From NCBI GenBank assembly GCA_018241995.1, contig JAFECT010000009.1, forward strand, positions 1 through 64,000: 64,000 bases of DNA, written 5' to 3'. The first letter of the stretch is position 1. Every line of letters begins with the position of its first letter. The DNA is from Pseudomonadota bacterium. Lineage in GTDB: Bacteria; Pseudomonadota; Alphaproteobacteria; Caulobacterales; Caulobacteraceae. The notes below the pieces were generated by a model that worked only from the letters and a program-made list of their open reading frames with translations, had not been told where the DNA came from and did no database searches. Positions 1-8,781 of the stretch are shown here, in pieces. A program made the translations under genes and the position numbers.

Positions 1-20
1 ATCCTTAGAGTCCACAGCAC

Positions 21-1532
21 CTAGTGCGTCACCCCGCTCTTCCAGATAGCGATCTCGCGCTCGTCGTTGAGCTCGCTTCTGGTCGGCCGGCCCGAGGCGG
101 TGCTGAGCACTAAGTCCAGCAGCGCATCCGCCGTCGCCTCGCGTTCGGCGCCGGCGGCCAGGACGCCTGCGTCGAAGTCGATCCAGCGCGGCTTGTGGAG
201 CGCCAGGTCGGAATTGGTGGCGATCTTCAGCGTCGGCGCGGGGAAGCCCAGCGGCGTGCCGCGCCCGGTCGTGAACAGGATGATTGTGCATCCCGCTGCG
301 GTCAGGGCGGTGGAGGAGACCGCGTCGTTGCCGGGCGCCTCCAGCAGCGCCAGGCCGGGCCCTGAGACCTGCTCGCCGTAGCGCAGCACCTGGGTCAAGG
401 CGGAGCGGCCGGCCTTCTGCACCGCCCCCAGTGACTTTTCTTCCAACGTGGTGATGCCGCCGGCGATGTTTCCGGGCGAAGGGTTCTCTGACACTGGCTC
501 GCCGTGGTCGAGGAAGTAGCGCTTGAAGTCGTTGACCAGGCCGGCGGCCTGCTCGAACACCGCCGGCGACGCGGCGCGGGCCATCAGCTGGCGCTCGGCG
601 CCGAAGATTTCGGGAATCTCGGTCAGGACCGGCGTCCCGCCGCCGCCGGCGACGCGGTCGGCGATCATCCCGACCAGAGGATTGGCGGTCAGCCCCGAAA
701 GGCCGTCCGAGCCGCCGCACTTCAGTCCGATGACCAGGTCGGACATGGCGCATGGCTCGCGCCGGTCGTTCGACGCGATCTCGACCAGCTCGTCCAGCGC
801 CGTCAGGCCCGCTTCGATCTCGTCTTCCTCGGTCTGGGCGCACACCGTGCGCAGCCGGCTGCGGTCCAGGCCCGGCGCCTCGGCGAGGAGGGCGTCCAGC
901 TGGTTGGACTCGCAGCCAAGCCCGAAGATCAGCACGCCGCCGGCGTTGGGATGACCGGCCAGGGCGGCCAGCAGCTTTCGGGTATGGCCAAGGTCGTCGC
1001 CGAGCTGGGAACAGCCGAACGGATGGGTCAGGGCATGGACGCCATCGACCTTGCCCGCATGGCGCTCGGCGCCCAGCCGCGCCACCTTCTGCGCGGTGCG
1101 GGCCACGCAGCCCACCGTGCACAGCACCCATATCTCATTGCGCGTGCCAACACGGCCGTTAGCGCGGCGGTAGCCCATGAAGCCCGGCGCGTCGGGTGTC
1201 TTGCGTATCTGCTCGAGGGCGGTGAGCGACGGCGGCGCATAGGCCTCCACGCCCTCCAGCCCGGTCTTCAGATTGTGGCTGTGCACCCAGTCGCCCGGCG
1301 CAATCGGCGCGCTGGTCCGGCCGATCGGCCAGCCGTACTTCAGCACCTCGGCGCCCTCGGCAATGGGGCGAAGCGCGAGCTTGTGGCCTCGTTCGACCGA
1401 CTGGCGCACGACGATCCGTTCACCGCCGATGTCTATCACCTCGCCGACCTGCAGCGGCTGCAACGCGACCGCCACGTCGTCGCGAGGATCCACGCGAAAG
1501 ACCGAAGGCGGCTGAACAGGGCGATCGTCCAT
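21..1532 (-). CDS. uxaA: Altronate dehydratase UxaA
   Basis: The product (503 residues; the E. coli enzyme has about 495) dehydrates D-altronate to 2-keto-3-deoxygluconate (KDG) in cytoplasmic galacturonate catabolism. About the first 90 residues form the SAF-like part, ending near GDWVHSHNLKTGL. The main dehydratase domain follows with its conserved cysteine-containing motifs: VLCTVGCVA, HPFGCSQLG, GLGCESNQ and GLKCGGSDGLSG. I use the ATG at 1532, preceded by GGGA. The longer TTG start at 1586 would put the operator at 1572-1585 inside the coding sequence. The gene is divergent from a LacI-type regulator and shares that operator with it. The next steps (kduD product KDG, then kdgK) are encoded in the same cluster. 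UxaB and UxaC are not in the window. Confidence 0.93.
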   Translation of the reverse strand: MDDRPVQPPSVFRVDPRDDVAVALQPLQVGEVIDIGGERIVVRQSVERGHKLALRPIAEGAEVLKYGWPIGRTSAPIAPGDWVHSHNLKTGLEGVEAYAPPSLTALEQIRKTPDAPGFMGYRRANGRVGTRNEIWVLCTVGCVARTAQKVARLGAERHAGKVDGVHALTHPFGCSQLGDDLGHTRKLLAALAGHPNAGGVLIFGLGCESNQLDALLAEAPGLDRSRLRTVCAQTEEDEIEAGLTALDELVEIASNDRREPCAMSDLVIGLKCGGSDGLSGLTANPLVGMIADRVAGGGGTPVLTEIPEIFGAERQLMARAASPAVFEQAAGLVNDFKRYFLDHGEPVSENPSPGNIAGGITTLEEKSLGAVQKAGRSALTQVLRYGEQVSGPGLALLEAPGNDAVSSTALTAAGCTIILFTTGRGTPLGFPAPTLKIATNSDLALHKPRWIDFDAGVLAAGAEREATADALLDLVLSTASGRPTRSELNDEREIAIWKSGVTH

Positions 1533-1571
1533 GACTGTCCCGAAGTGCGCCTCGCGGGCGTGGACCACAAG

Positions 1572-1585
1572 GGTAACCGGTGTCA
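1572..1585. promoter_or_regulatory. Operator copy 1 (uronate regulon)
   Basis: The site reads GGTAACCGGTGTCA on the plus strand, or TGACACCGGTTACC on the minus strand. One half matches the perfect palindrome at 4578-4591. It lies between the divergent uxaA and lacI-type genes, 40 bp upstream of the chosen uxaA ATG and 92 bp upstream of the regulator start, so it could control both. The CCGG/ACCGGT centre is typical of LacI-family operators. Confidence 0.7.
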
Positions 1586-1677
1586 AACTGTTGTGGAAGC
1601 ATCCAGCCTATGGCTTCGCGTTGCGGGCCTGGGCGACTCGGCTGCGAAATAGGCCCTTGGTTTAGGATGGAAGATCC

Positions 1678-2751
1678 GTGGCGCGAGACGACGGCAAGGC
1701 GAAGGGAGACGTCGGCGAAGGAGCGGCGAAGAAGCGCGCCACCATCAACGACATCGCGCGCCTGGCCCAGGTCTCGAAGAAAACGGTCTCGCGGGTGATC
1801 AACCGCTCGCCCTTCGTGAAAGAAGAGACGCGGGTCAAGATCGAGGCGATCATCGAGGAGCTCGGCTTCGCCCCCGATCCGCAGGCGCGCGGCCTGGCCT
1901 TTCGCCGCTCGTTCCTGGTCGGGATGATCTACGACCAGCCCAACCCGCAGTATGTCGTGGACATGCAGCAGGGCGTGCTCGAGGCCCTGCGCGGCTCCGG
2001 CTACGAGCTGGTGGTGCACCCCTGCTCGCGGACCTCGCCGCAGTTCCTGTCCGACATCCGCGCGTTCGTCGAACGCCAGAAGCTCTATGGCGTGGTGCTG
2101 CCCCCCTCGGCGTCCGAGGACGAGCGCCTGATCGAGCTGCTGGATGAGCTCGACTGCCACTATGTGCGCATCGCCTCGGTGTCGCTGGACGAACCGGCGA
2201 GCATGCTGGTCACCCATGATGACGCGGGCGCGGCGGAGGCGGCGCGGCACCTGGCGGAGCTTGGGCACACCCGCATCGCCCACATCTCCGGCCCGGCCCT
2301 GTTCCGGTCTGCGCACATTCGACGGGAGGGCTTCGTCCGCGGCCTGAAGGAGCACGGCCTGGACCTGGAGGCGCGATACTCGCTTGAGGCAGGCTACACC
2401 TTCGAGTCCGGCGCCGACGCCGGCGCGAAGCTTCTCGACATGCAGCCGCGCCCAACCGCGGTCTTCACCGGCAACGACGAAATGGCGCTGGGCGTGTTCA
2501 AGGCGGCGCGCGAGCGAGGGCTGCGGATTCCGGAAGACCTGTCGGTGGTCGGCTACGACGACAGCCCCATGGCCTCGCGGGTCTGGCCGAACCTGACCAC
2601 CGTGCGCCTGCCGATCCGCGACATGGGCCGCATGGCCGCCGAGAAACTGCTGCTGCAGTCGTCCGAGGACAGCCGGGCCGCGGCCCGCGCGGCGTCCGAC
2701 GTGCGACCGGCGCTGGTCGTGCGCGAATCTTCCGGCCGTCCGCCGGCCTGA
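1678..2751 (+). CDS. LacI-family transcriptional regulator of uronate genes
   Basis: This 357-residue regulator has the LacI-family architecture. A helix-turn-helix at about residues 22-45 ([21 protein letters not shown]) is followed by a periplasmic-binding-protein-like ligand domain containing [32 protein letters not shown] and [19 protein letters not shown]. The GTG start at 1678 follows AGGATGG with normal spacing, and no in-frame ATG lies upstream. The first 20 residues are a charged extension before the HTH. It lies between uxaA (divergent) and kduI (62 bp downstream), and matching palindromes flank it, so it most likely represses this cluster and itself. The inducer is probably a uronate intermediate such as KDG; that is inference. 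Confidence 0.92.
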   Translation: MARDDGKAKGDVGEGAAKKRATINDIARLAQVSKKTVSRVINRSPFVKEETRVKIEAIIEELGFAPDPQARGLAFRRSFLVGMIYDQPNPQYVVDMQQGVLEALRGSGYELVVHPCSRTSPQFLSDIRAFVERQKLYGVVLPPSASEDERLIELLDELDCHYVRIASVSLDEPASMLVTHDDAGAAEAARHLAELGHTRIAHISGPALFRSAHIRREGFVRGLKEHGLDLEARYSLEAGYTFESGADAGAKLLDMQPRPTAVFTGNDEMALGVFKAARERGLRIPEDLSVVGYDDSPMASRVWPNLTTVRLPIRDMGRMAAEKLLLQSSEDSRAAARAASDVRPALVVRESSGRPPA

Positions 2752-2775
2752 GCGGAAAGCCGTTGCCGGAAGCCA

Positions 2776-2789
2776 TGACACCGGTTACC
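2776..2789. promoter_or_regulatory. Operator copy 2, upstream of kduI
   Basis: TGACACCGGTTACC is identical to copy 1 read on the opposite strand. It lies in the 62-bp gap between the regulator stop codon and the kduI start, 24 bp before the ATG. That suggests kduI-kduD has its own regulated promoter rather than only reading through from the regulator gene. Confidence 0.7.
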
Positions 2790-2813
2790 AAATGGGCGGA
2801 AACGGAGCCCGCC

Positions 2814-3662
2814 ATGTTCGACAAGACCCTGCACGCCACCCATCCGGACATGATGAAGGGCGCAGACAACGACGCCCTGCGCGATCGTTACCTGATCGAG
2901 GGCCTGTTCCAGGCCGACAAGGTCAGCCTGACCTATTCGCACAACGAGCGCTTCGTGATCGGCGGCGCCGCGCCGGTGAAGGGCAAGGTCGCTCTGCCGC
3001 AGCAGACCGAACCGGCCTCAGCCGCCGGCAAGCCCTTCCTGGAGCGGCGCGAACTCGGGATCGTCAACGTTGGGGACGGGGTGGGCAAGGTAACGGTCGA
3101 CGGTCAAGCCTATGCGCTCAATCCTCGCGACGGCCTCTATGTGCCGATGGGCTCGGCCGAGGTGCTCTTCGAGTCCGCCGACGCGGCCAAACCCGCCAAG
3201 TTCTATCTGGCCTCGACTCCGGCGCATGCGCGCTACGAGACGGTGCAGATCTCCATCGACAAGGCCGTTCCGCTGGAGCGCGGCGCGTTGGAGACCTCGA
3301 ACGAGCGGACCATCTATCAGTACATTGTGCCGGCCACCTGTAAGTCTTGCCAGCTGCTCCTGGGCCTGACGATCCTGAAGACCGGCAGCGTCTGGAACAC
3401 CATGCCGCCGCACCTGCACGACCGCCGTTCGGAAATCTATTTCTACTTCGGCTTGAAGGCGGACGAGCGGGTGTTCCATTTCATGGGCGAGCCTGACGCG
3501 GCGCGCCACATCGTGGTGGCCAACGACGAGGCGGTGGTTTCCCCGCCCTGGTCGATCCACATGGGCTCAGGCACCTCGAACTACAGCTTCATCTGGGCCA
3601 TGGGCGGCGAGAACCTCGACTACACCGACATGAACGTCCTCGACATCTGCCAGCTGAAGTGA
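2814..3662 (+). CDS. kduI: 5-dehydro-4-deoxy-D-glucuronate isomerase KduI
   Basis: KduI converts 5-keto-4-deoxyuronate, the open form of unsaturated uronate released by polysaccharide lyases, to 2,5-diketo-3-deoxygluconate. The 282-residue length matches the family (about 278). The N-terminal region [20 protein letters not shown] and the VIGG segment align with E. coli KduI from memory. The cupin metal site is visible as [16 protein letters not shown], with a further His in [10 protein letters not shown]. The ATG at 2814 has GGAG seven bases upstream; starts at 2763 or 2775 would run through the operator. The stop codon overlaps the longest possible kduD start, so the two genes are translationally coupled. 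Confidence 0.95.
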   Translation: MFDKTLHATHPDMMKGADNDALRDRYLIEGLFQADKVSLTYSHNERFVIGGAAPVKGKVALPQQTEPASAAGKPFLERRELGIVNVGDGVGKVTVDGQAYALNPRDGLYVPMGSAEVLFESADAAKPAKFYLASTPAHARYETVQISIDKAVPLERGALETSNERTIYQYIVPATCKSCQLLLGLTILKTGSVWNTMPPHLHDRRSEIYFYFGLKADERVFHFMGEPDAARHIVVANDEAVVSPPWSIHMGSGTSNYSFIWAMGGENLDYTDMNVLDICQLK

Positions 3663-3664
3663 CG

Positions 3665-4432
3665 ATGAGCGTCTCCCCCTTCGACCTGACCGGCAAGGTC
3701 GCCCTGGTCACCGGCGCCGACCGGGGCCTGGGCCAGGCCATCGCCCTCGCCCTTGCCGAAGCAGGCGCCGACATCGCCGCGGCGGGGCGCACTACGCCGT
3801 CGGACACCGAAGCCAGGGTGAAGGCCCTGGGCCGCCGCTTTGTCTGGACCCAGGCGGATTTCTCTTCGACCGCGCCCATTCGGGCGGTGATCGACAACAC
3901 CGTCTCGGCGCTCGGCAACCTCGACATCCTGGTCAACAACGCCGGCACGATCCGCCGCGCCGATGCGGTCGACTTCACCGAGGAAGACTGGGACTTCGTC
4001 GTCGACACCAACCTGAAGAGCGCCTTCTTCCTGTCCCAGGCCGCCGCCCGCCACATGCTGGCGCGCACGGATCGGCCCGGCGGCAAGATCATCAACATCG
4101 CCTCGATGCTGTCCTTCCAGGGTGGCATCCGCGTGGCCTCCTACACGGCCTCCAAGAGCGGGATCGCGGGTCTGACCAAGCTGCTCGCCAACGAGTGGGC
4201 AGGGCGCGGGATCAACGTGAACGCCATCGCGCCCGGCTACTTCGCCACCGACAACACCTCGGCCTTGCGCGCTGACGAGAGCCGCAACCGGGATATCCTG
4301 GCCCATATTCCGGCCGGACGATGGGGCGATCCGGCGGACCTGGGCGGCGCCGCGGTGTTCCTGGCCTCGCGCGCGGCCGACTATGTCCACGGCGCGATCC
4401 TGAACGTCGACGGCGGCTGGCTGGCGCGCTGA
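3665..4432 (+). CDS. kduD: 2-dehydro-3-deoxy-D-gluconate 5-dehydrogenase KduD
   Basis: KduD is a short-chain dehydrogenase that reduces the KduI product to KDG using NAD(P)H. The 255-residue protein shows the Rossmann motif VTGADRGLGQ, the NNAG motif and the catalytic SYTASKSG tyrosine/lysine pair. The KduD-specific stretches IINIASMLSFQGGIRVASY and VNAIAPGYFATDN are present, and it ends VDGGWLAR as E. coli KduD does. An in-frame GTG at 3659, overlapping the kduI stop as GTGA, is an alternative start two codons earlier. It is the second gene of the kduI-kduD operon; its product KDG is the substrate of the kdgK product encoded 3.2 kb downstream. Confidence 0.95.
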   Translation: MSVSPFDLTGKVALVTGADRGLGQAIALALAEAGADIAAAGRTTPSDTEARVKALGRRFVWTQADFSSTAPIRAVIDNTVSALGNLDILVNNAGTIRRADAVDFTEEDWDFVVDTNLKSAFFLSQAAARHMLARTDRPGGKIINIASMLSFQGGIRVASYTASKSGIAGLTKLLANEWAGRGINVNAIAPGYFATDNTSALRADESRNRDILAHIPAGRWGDPADLGGAAVFLASRAADYVHGAILNVDGGWLAR

Positions 4433-4543
4433 GGCCTGAACCGGTCGCCTTTCGGGCGAAGCTGCGGCAATCGCGCAACGTTCCAGCTTCACCATTTTCG
4501 CCACGGTATTGCCATGAACGCGATCTTGCTGTTAGCCTCAAAT

Positions 4544-4557
4544 TGCTACCGGTGTCA
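4544..4557. promoter_or_regulatory. Operator copy 3, upstream of the TonB receptor
   Basis: TGCTACCGGTGTCA keeps the ACCGGTGTCA half of the perfect palindrome 34 bp downstream (centre to centre). Two sites in one promoter region suggest cooperative or looped repression of the receptor gene. The rest of the 4433-4664 gap shows no reading frame I can support. Confidence 0.55.
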
Positions 4558-4577
4558 GGACGCACGGCGACGCGCTA

Positions 4578-4591
4578 TGACACCGGTGTCA
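4578..4591. promoter_or_regulatory. Operator copy 4, perfect 14-bp palindrome
   Basis: TGACACCGGTGTCA is its own reverse complement. It lies 73 bp upstream of the TonB-dependent receptor ATG. It is the best version of a motif found four times in the first 4.6 kb and nowhere else that I noticed, always upstream of uronate genes. Confidence 0.8.
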
Positions 4592-4664
4592 AAAACCGGG
4601 GGATCGGGCTCGAACCGGGGCCAGGAACCGCCTAAACAAGCATAGCCACCTGGGGAGGAGGCAC

Positions 4665-7523
4665 ATGTCTAGGCTTCAACATACGAGCGCCCTGCGCCAT
4701 CTGCGGAGCACGGCTTCGGGCGCGGCGATCGCGACCGCGGTCCTTTCCGCCGCCGGGGCCGCTGCGGCCCAGGACGCCAAGCCGGCGGCGCAGGATTCCA
4801 CCAACCAGGTCCAGGAGGTGGTGGTCACCGGCTTCCGCTCCAGCCTGCAGCGCGCCATCGACATCAAGCGCAACCAGACCATCGAGGTCGACACGATCCT
4901 GGCCGAGGACATCGGCAAGTTCCCCGACCTGAACCTGTCCGAGTCGATCCAGCGCATTCCGGGCGTCGCCATCACCCGCGACGCCGGCGAAGGCCGCGAA
5001 ATCTCGGTGCGGGGCCTGGGCGCCCAGTTCACGCGGGTGCGCATCAACGGCATGGAAGCCCTGACCACCACGGGCAGCTCCGACGCCGCAGGCGGCACCA
5101 ACCGGGGCCGCTCTTTCGACTTCAACGTCTTCGCATCGGACCTTTTCAACGCCATCGAGGTCAGGAAGACCGCCGAGGGCGCGACGGAGGAGGGTTCGCT
5201 GGGCGCCACGGTCGACCTCAGGACCGCCCGGCCCTTCGACTACAAGGGCGCGACCATGGTCGTGTCCGGCCAGGAGGGCTACAACGACCTGGCGAAAAAG
5301 AGCAATCCGCGCGGCGCGATCCTGCTGGCCAACACCTGGGCCGACGGCAAGTTCGGGGCCTTGGTCTCGCTCGCCTACACCAAGCGCGAGCTGCAGGACA
5401 ACGGCACCTCCACGGTGCGCTGGGCCACGGCCAACGCCTTCGCGCCGGGCTTCCGGTCGGTGGGCGGGGTGACCTGCTCGGTGACGCCCTCGGCCTGTAC
5501 CCAAGCCAACGCCGCCTATCACCCGCGCTTCCCGCGCTATGACCAGTATTTCGACAGCGAAGAGCGCCTGGGCGGCACCGCGTCGCTGCAATGGCGCCCG
5601 ACTGAGAAGACACTGCTGACCTTCGACGCGCTCTATGCCGATTTCAAGGGCACGCGCGAGGAGGAATATCTGGAGGCGCCGTCCTTCAGCGTCGGCGGCG
5701 CCTGCAACGGAGCCTCGCCAGCCTCGTGCGGCATCAACCAGACCGACGTGCTGAGCTACACGGTCGACAGTCACAACACCATGACCAAGGGCACGTTCAA
5801 CAACGTGGACCTGCGGGTGGAGCACCGCTTCGACAAGCTCGACACCACCTTCACCCAGTACACCCTGCAAGGCGAGCAGAAGTTCACCGACACCTTCCGC
5901 ATGACCGGCATCATCGGCCATTCGAAGTCGGACCACGACAACCCGATCCAGACCACCCTGACCTACGACCAGTTCAACGTTCAGGGCTATTCCTACGACT
6001 ACACCCAGGGCCGCGCGCCGCTCCTGAACTACGGCAGCGCCAACCTGACCGACCCCACCGCCTGGAAGCTGACCCAGATCCGCGAGCGGCCCCAGAACGC
6101 AGTCAACAAGTACGACATGGCCAGCACCGACGCCTATTGGGACATGTCGGAGAACCTGAAGTTCCAGGGCGGGGCGGAGTGGAAGGAATACCAGTTCACC
6201 ACGAGCGAACTGCGCCGCTCCAACGGCACCACCGCCAACCAGGAGACGGTGATCCCGGCGGCAGTCGCGGCTCTGCCGATCGCCAGCTACTCGCAGGTCA
6301 TCACCTTCAACGGCCGGGGCCTGAACATGCCCACCGGAACGCCCACCAGCTGGGTGGTGCCGGACCTGAACGCCGCCAACAACCTGATGCACCTCTATGA
6401 CCGGTCGGTGTTCCCGCTCGGTCCGGAACCGGCGCTGGGCAACAACCGGTCGGTCACGGAGAGGGACACCGGCGGCTACGCCCAGGCCAACTTCGCCATG
6501 AGCCTCGGCTCCATGCCGCTGCGCGGCAACCTGGGCATCCGCTATGTCCAGACCAACCAGACCTCCTCGGGCCTGAGCTTCCTGTCAGGCGTCGCGGTGC
6601 CGACGGTGGTCGAGCACGACTACAACGACACCCTGCCGTCGCTGAACCTCGTGCTGGAGCCGATGGACCAGGTCCAGATCCGTTTCTCGGCCGCGAAGGT
6701 GATGTCGCGTCCGGATCTCGGCAACCTGACGCCAGGCGCGACGGTCAACGTGTCGGGCGCCAATCGCACGGTCAGCGCCGGCAACCCGCTGCTCGATCCG
6801 CTCCGGGCCAAGAGCTACGACCTGGCGTTCGAGTGGTATCCGTCCAAGGGCACGCTGGTGTCGCTGGCCTTCTTCCACAAGGACATCGACAGCTTCATCC
6901 AGTCACTGCAGTCGACCGGCACCTTCGCCACCAATCCGTTCGGCCTGCCGACCAGCGTGGCCACCGCGGCCTGCGGCTCGACCCCGGGCTGCGACGCGAC
7001 GACAACGATCTGGACCTTCACCGCGCCGGTCAACTCGCCGGGCGGCCCGGTCGACGGCTGGGAGCTGAACTATCAGCAGCCGCTGAAATTCCTGCCCGGC
7101 CCGCTCAGCAACACGGGCCTGCTGTTCAACTACACGAGCGTGAATTCCTCGATCAAATACCTGAATTCGTCCGGCGCCGTGGTGGCCACCAACCAGCTGA
7201 CCGGTCTTTCGCGCCACTCATACAACGCCACCGTCTATTACGAGGATGACCGCTGGTCGGCGCGCGTCTCGGCGGCCTATCGCTCCAAGTACCTGACCCG
7301 CGTGCCGGGCCAGGAGGCGGGCACCGACGTGGACGGCACCAACTCGACCCTGAACGTCGACTTCTCGGTGCAGTACACCTGGAACGAACACCTGAAGTTC
7401 ACGGCCGAGGGGATCAACCTGACCGACCAGTTCCAGGACCAGTTCAACGACTCCTCGGACCGCGTGTCGTTCTACCACCACACCGGACGCGAGTTCATCC
7501 TGGGCTTCCGGTACACGCACTAG
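4665..7523 (+). CDS. TonB-dependent outer-membrane receptor (Caulobacter subfamily)
   Basis: This 952-residue receptor imports a ligand across the outer membrane using TonB energy; the context suggests oligouronides. The ATG follows a strong GGAGGAG. A signal peptide of about 35 residues ends AAAAQD. A TonB-box-like EVVVTGFRSSL follows, then the plug domain with DIGKFPDLNLSESIQRIPGV, SVRGLGAQFTRVRING and a GSLGATVDLRTARP segment, which are hallmarks of the proteobacterial sugar-type receptors expanded in Caulobacter. A 22-stranded barrel region then ends in GFRYTH. Two operators of the uronate regulon lie immediately upstream and an intrinsic terminator follows, so it is probably a single-gene unit. 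Ligand identity is inferred from regulation, not from the sequence. Confidence 0.93.
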   Translation: MSRLQHTSALRHLRSTASGAAIATAVLSAAGAAAAQDAKPAAQDSTNQVQEVVVTGFRSSLQRAIDIKRNQTIEVDTILAEDIGKFPDLNLSESIQRIPGVAITRDAGEGREISVRGLGAQFTRVRINGMEALTTTGSSDAAGGTNRGRSFDFNVFASDLFNAIEVRKTAEGATEEGSLGATVDLRTARPFDYKGATMVVSGQEGYNDLAKKSNPRGAILLANTWADGKFGALVSLAYTKRELQDNGTSTVRWATANAFAPGFRSVGGVTCSVTPSACTQANAAYHPRFPRYDQYFDSEERLGGTASLQWRPTEKTLLTFDALYADFKGTREEEYLEAPSFSVGGACNGASPASCGINQTDVLSYTVDSHNTMTKGTFNNVDLRVEHRFDKLDTTFTQYTLQGEQKFTDTFRMTGIIGHSKSDHDNPIQTTLTYDQFNVQGYSYDYTQGRAPLLNYGSANLTDPTAWKLTQIRERPQNAVNKYDMASTDAYWDMSENLKFQGGAEWKEYQFTTSELRRSNGTTANQETVIPAAVAALPIASYSQVITFNGRGLNMPTGTPTSWVVPDLNAANNLMHLYDRSVFPLGPEPALGNNRSVTERDTGGYAQANFAMSLGSMPLRGNLGIRYVQTNQTSSGLSFLSGVAVPTVVEHDYNDTLPSLNLVLEPMDQVQIRFSAAKVMSRPDLGNLTPGATVNVSGANRTVSAGNPLLDPLRAKSYDLAFEWYPSKGTLVSLAFFHKDIDSFIQSLQSTGTFATNPFGLPTSVATAACGSTPGCDATTTIWTFTAPVNSPGGPVDGWELNYQQPLKFLPGPLSNTGLLFNYTSVNSSIKYLNSSGAVVATNQLTGLSRHSYNATVYYEDDRWSARVSAAYRSKYLTRVPGQEAGTDVDGTNSTLNVDFSVQYTWNEHLKFTAEGINLTDQFQDQFNDSSDRVSFYHHTGREFILGFRYTH

Positions 7524-7563
7524 ATCATCGACTGGTCGCTCCTCCCTGTGACGCGACATTCCA

Positions 7564-7598
7564 GGGGCGTCGGCTTTGGTCCGGCGCCCCTCTTTTTT
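7564..7598 (+). terminator. Intrinsic terminator after the TonB receptor gene
   Basis: GGGGCGTCGG and CCGGCGCCCC form a 10-bp stem with one G-T wobble around a seven-base loop, followed directly by TCTTTTTT. It lies 40 bp after the receptor stop codon and separates it from kdgK. Confidence 0.88.
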
Positions 7599-7674
7599 CA
7601 AACGGAGACGGAAGCGTGTTTCGCGGGTTTGATCGGGGCATAAGAGGGCCGCACGCGCCCGGAGAGCTCAGGCC

Positions 7675-8703
7675 ATGACCACCGCCAACCGCCCCGTCGT
7701 CTGCTTCGGCGAGCTGATGATCCGCCTGACGGCGCCTGGCAACCAGCTGCTGCTGCAGACGCCCAGCTTCGACATCACCTTCGGCGGCGCCGAGGCCAAT
7801 GTGGCGGTGTCCCTGGCGCGGCTCGGCACGCCCTCGGCCATGGTGACCACCCTGCCCGACAACGCGCTGGGCCGCGGCGGCCTGGACGAGCTGCGCCGCT
7901 ACGGCGTCGATGTTTCTGGCGTGCGCCTGGCCGAGGGCCGCATGGGCCTCTACTTCCTGACCCAAGGGGCCGTCGTGCGGCCTTCCGAGATTGTCTACGA
8001 CCGCGCTGACTCCGCCTTCGCCAAGGCCCCGGCGAGCGCTTACGATTTCGAGGCGGCGCTCAAGGGTGCGGGTTGGCTGCATGTGTCGGGCGTTACCCCG
8101 GCGATCGGGCCAAACGGCGCAGGGGCGGCTCAGGCCGCGGTTTCGGCCGCCAACCGCCTGGGCGTTTCGGTGTCCTTCGACGGCAACTATCGCGCCAAGC
8201 TCTGGGCGCTGTGGAGCGGCGACGGCCACGCCATCCTCCGTTCACTGATGGAGGGGGCCGACCTGGCCTTCGTCAACGAGCGGGACATCGCGCTGGTGCT
8301 GGGGGGCTCCTTCCTGCAGGACGACCCGGCCGAGCGCCGCCGACGCGCCGCCGAGGCCGCGTTCCAGGCCTTCCCTCGGCTGAAGCGCATCGCCTCGACC
8401 TTTCGCGTGCAGCACGGGGTAGGCGAGCAGGAGCTGTCCGCCGTGATGTTCACCCGCGACGGGGCGGAGCACCGCACCCGCAGCTACGCCTTGTCCGGCG
8501 TGGTCGACCGCATCGGCGGCGGCGACGCCTTCGCCGCGGGCGTGCTGCATGGCCTCAGCCAGGGGCGTGGCGACGCTGAAAGCCTCGAATTCGGCCTTGC
8601 CGCCGCCTGCCTCAAGCACGGCGTGCCCGGCGACTTCAACCTGATCCGCGAGGCGGACGTGGAAAGCCTGTTGTCGGGGGAAAGCCTGGATGTGCGCCGC
8701 TGA
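7675..8703 (+). CDS. kdgK: 2-dehydro-3-deoxygluconokinase KdgK
   Basis: KdgK phosphorylates KDG to KDPG, the entry to the Entner-Doudoroff aldolase step. The 342-residue protein is a PfkB-family kinase. It opens with VVCFGELMIRLTAPGNQLLLQ and shows the sugar-binding GGAEANVAVSLARLG and VSFDGNYRAKLW segments. The ATP-site motif IGGGDAFAAG carries the catalytic aspartate. GGAGAG precedes the ATG. It is separated from the receptor gene by a terminator, and I see no copy of the uronate operator in its upstream region, so its control may differ. The KDPG aldolase that would complete the route is not in the window. Confidence 0.92.
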   Translation: MTTANRPVVCFGELMIRLTAPGNQLLLQTPSFDITFGGAEANVAVSLARLGTPSAMVTTLPDNALGRGGLDELRRYGVDVSGVRLAEGRMGLYFLTQGAVVRPSEIVYDRADSAFAKAPASAYDFEAALKGAGWLHVSGVTPAIGPNGAGAAQAAVSAANRLGVSVSFDGNYRAKLWALWSGDGHAILRSLMEGADLAFVNERDIALVLGGSFLQDDPAERRRRAAEAAFQAFPRLKRIASTFRVQHGVGEQELSAVMFTRDGAEHRTRSYALSGVVDRIGGGDAFAAGVLHGLSQGRGDAESLEFGLAAACLKHGVPGDFNLIREADVESLLSGESLDVRR

Positions 8704-8781
8704 CCGGGCTCTGAAGGCGGCGATCGCCACGCCAAACGGCGGCCCGAGCCCGCTGGGTCGATCCGGGCCGGCGCTGCTGCC

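Noticed and set aside
1533..1586. TTG start of uxaA at 1586
   Set aside because: It would place the regulator's operator within the coding sequence; ATG 1532 fits the family length and has a ribosome site.
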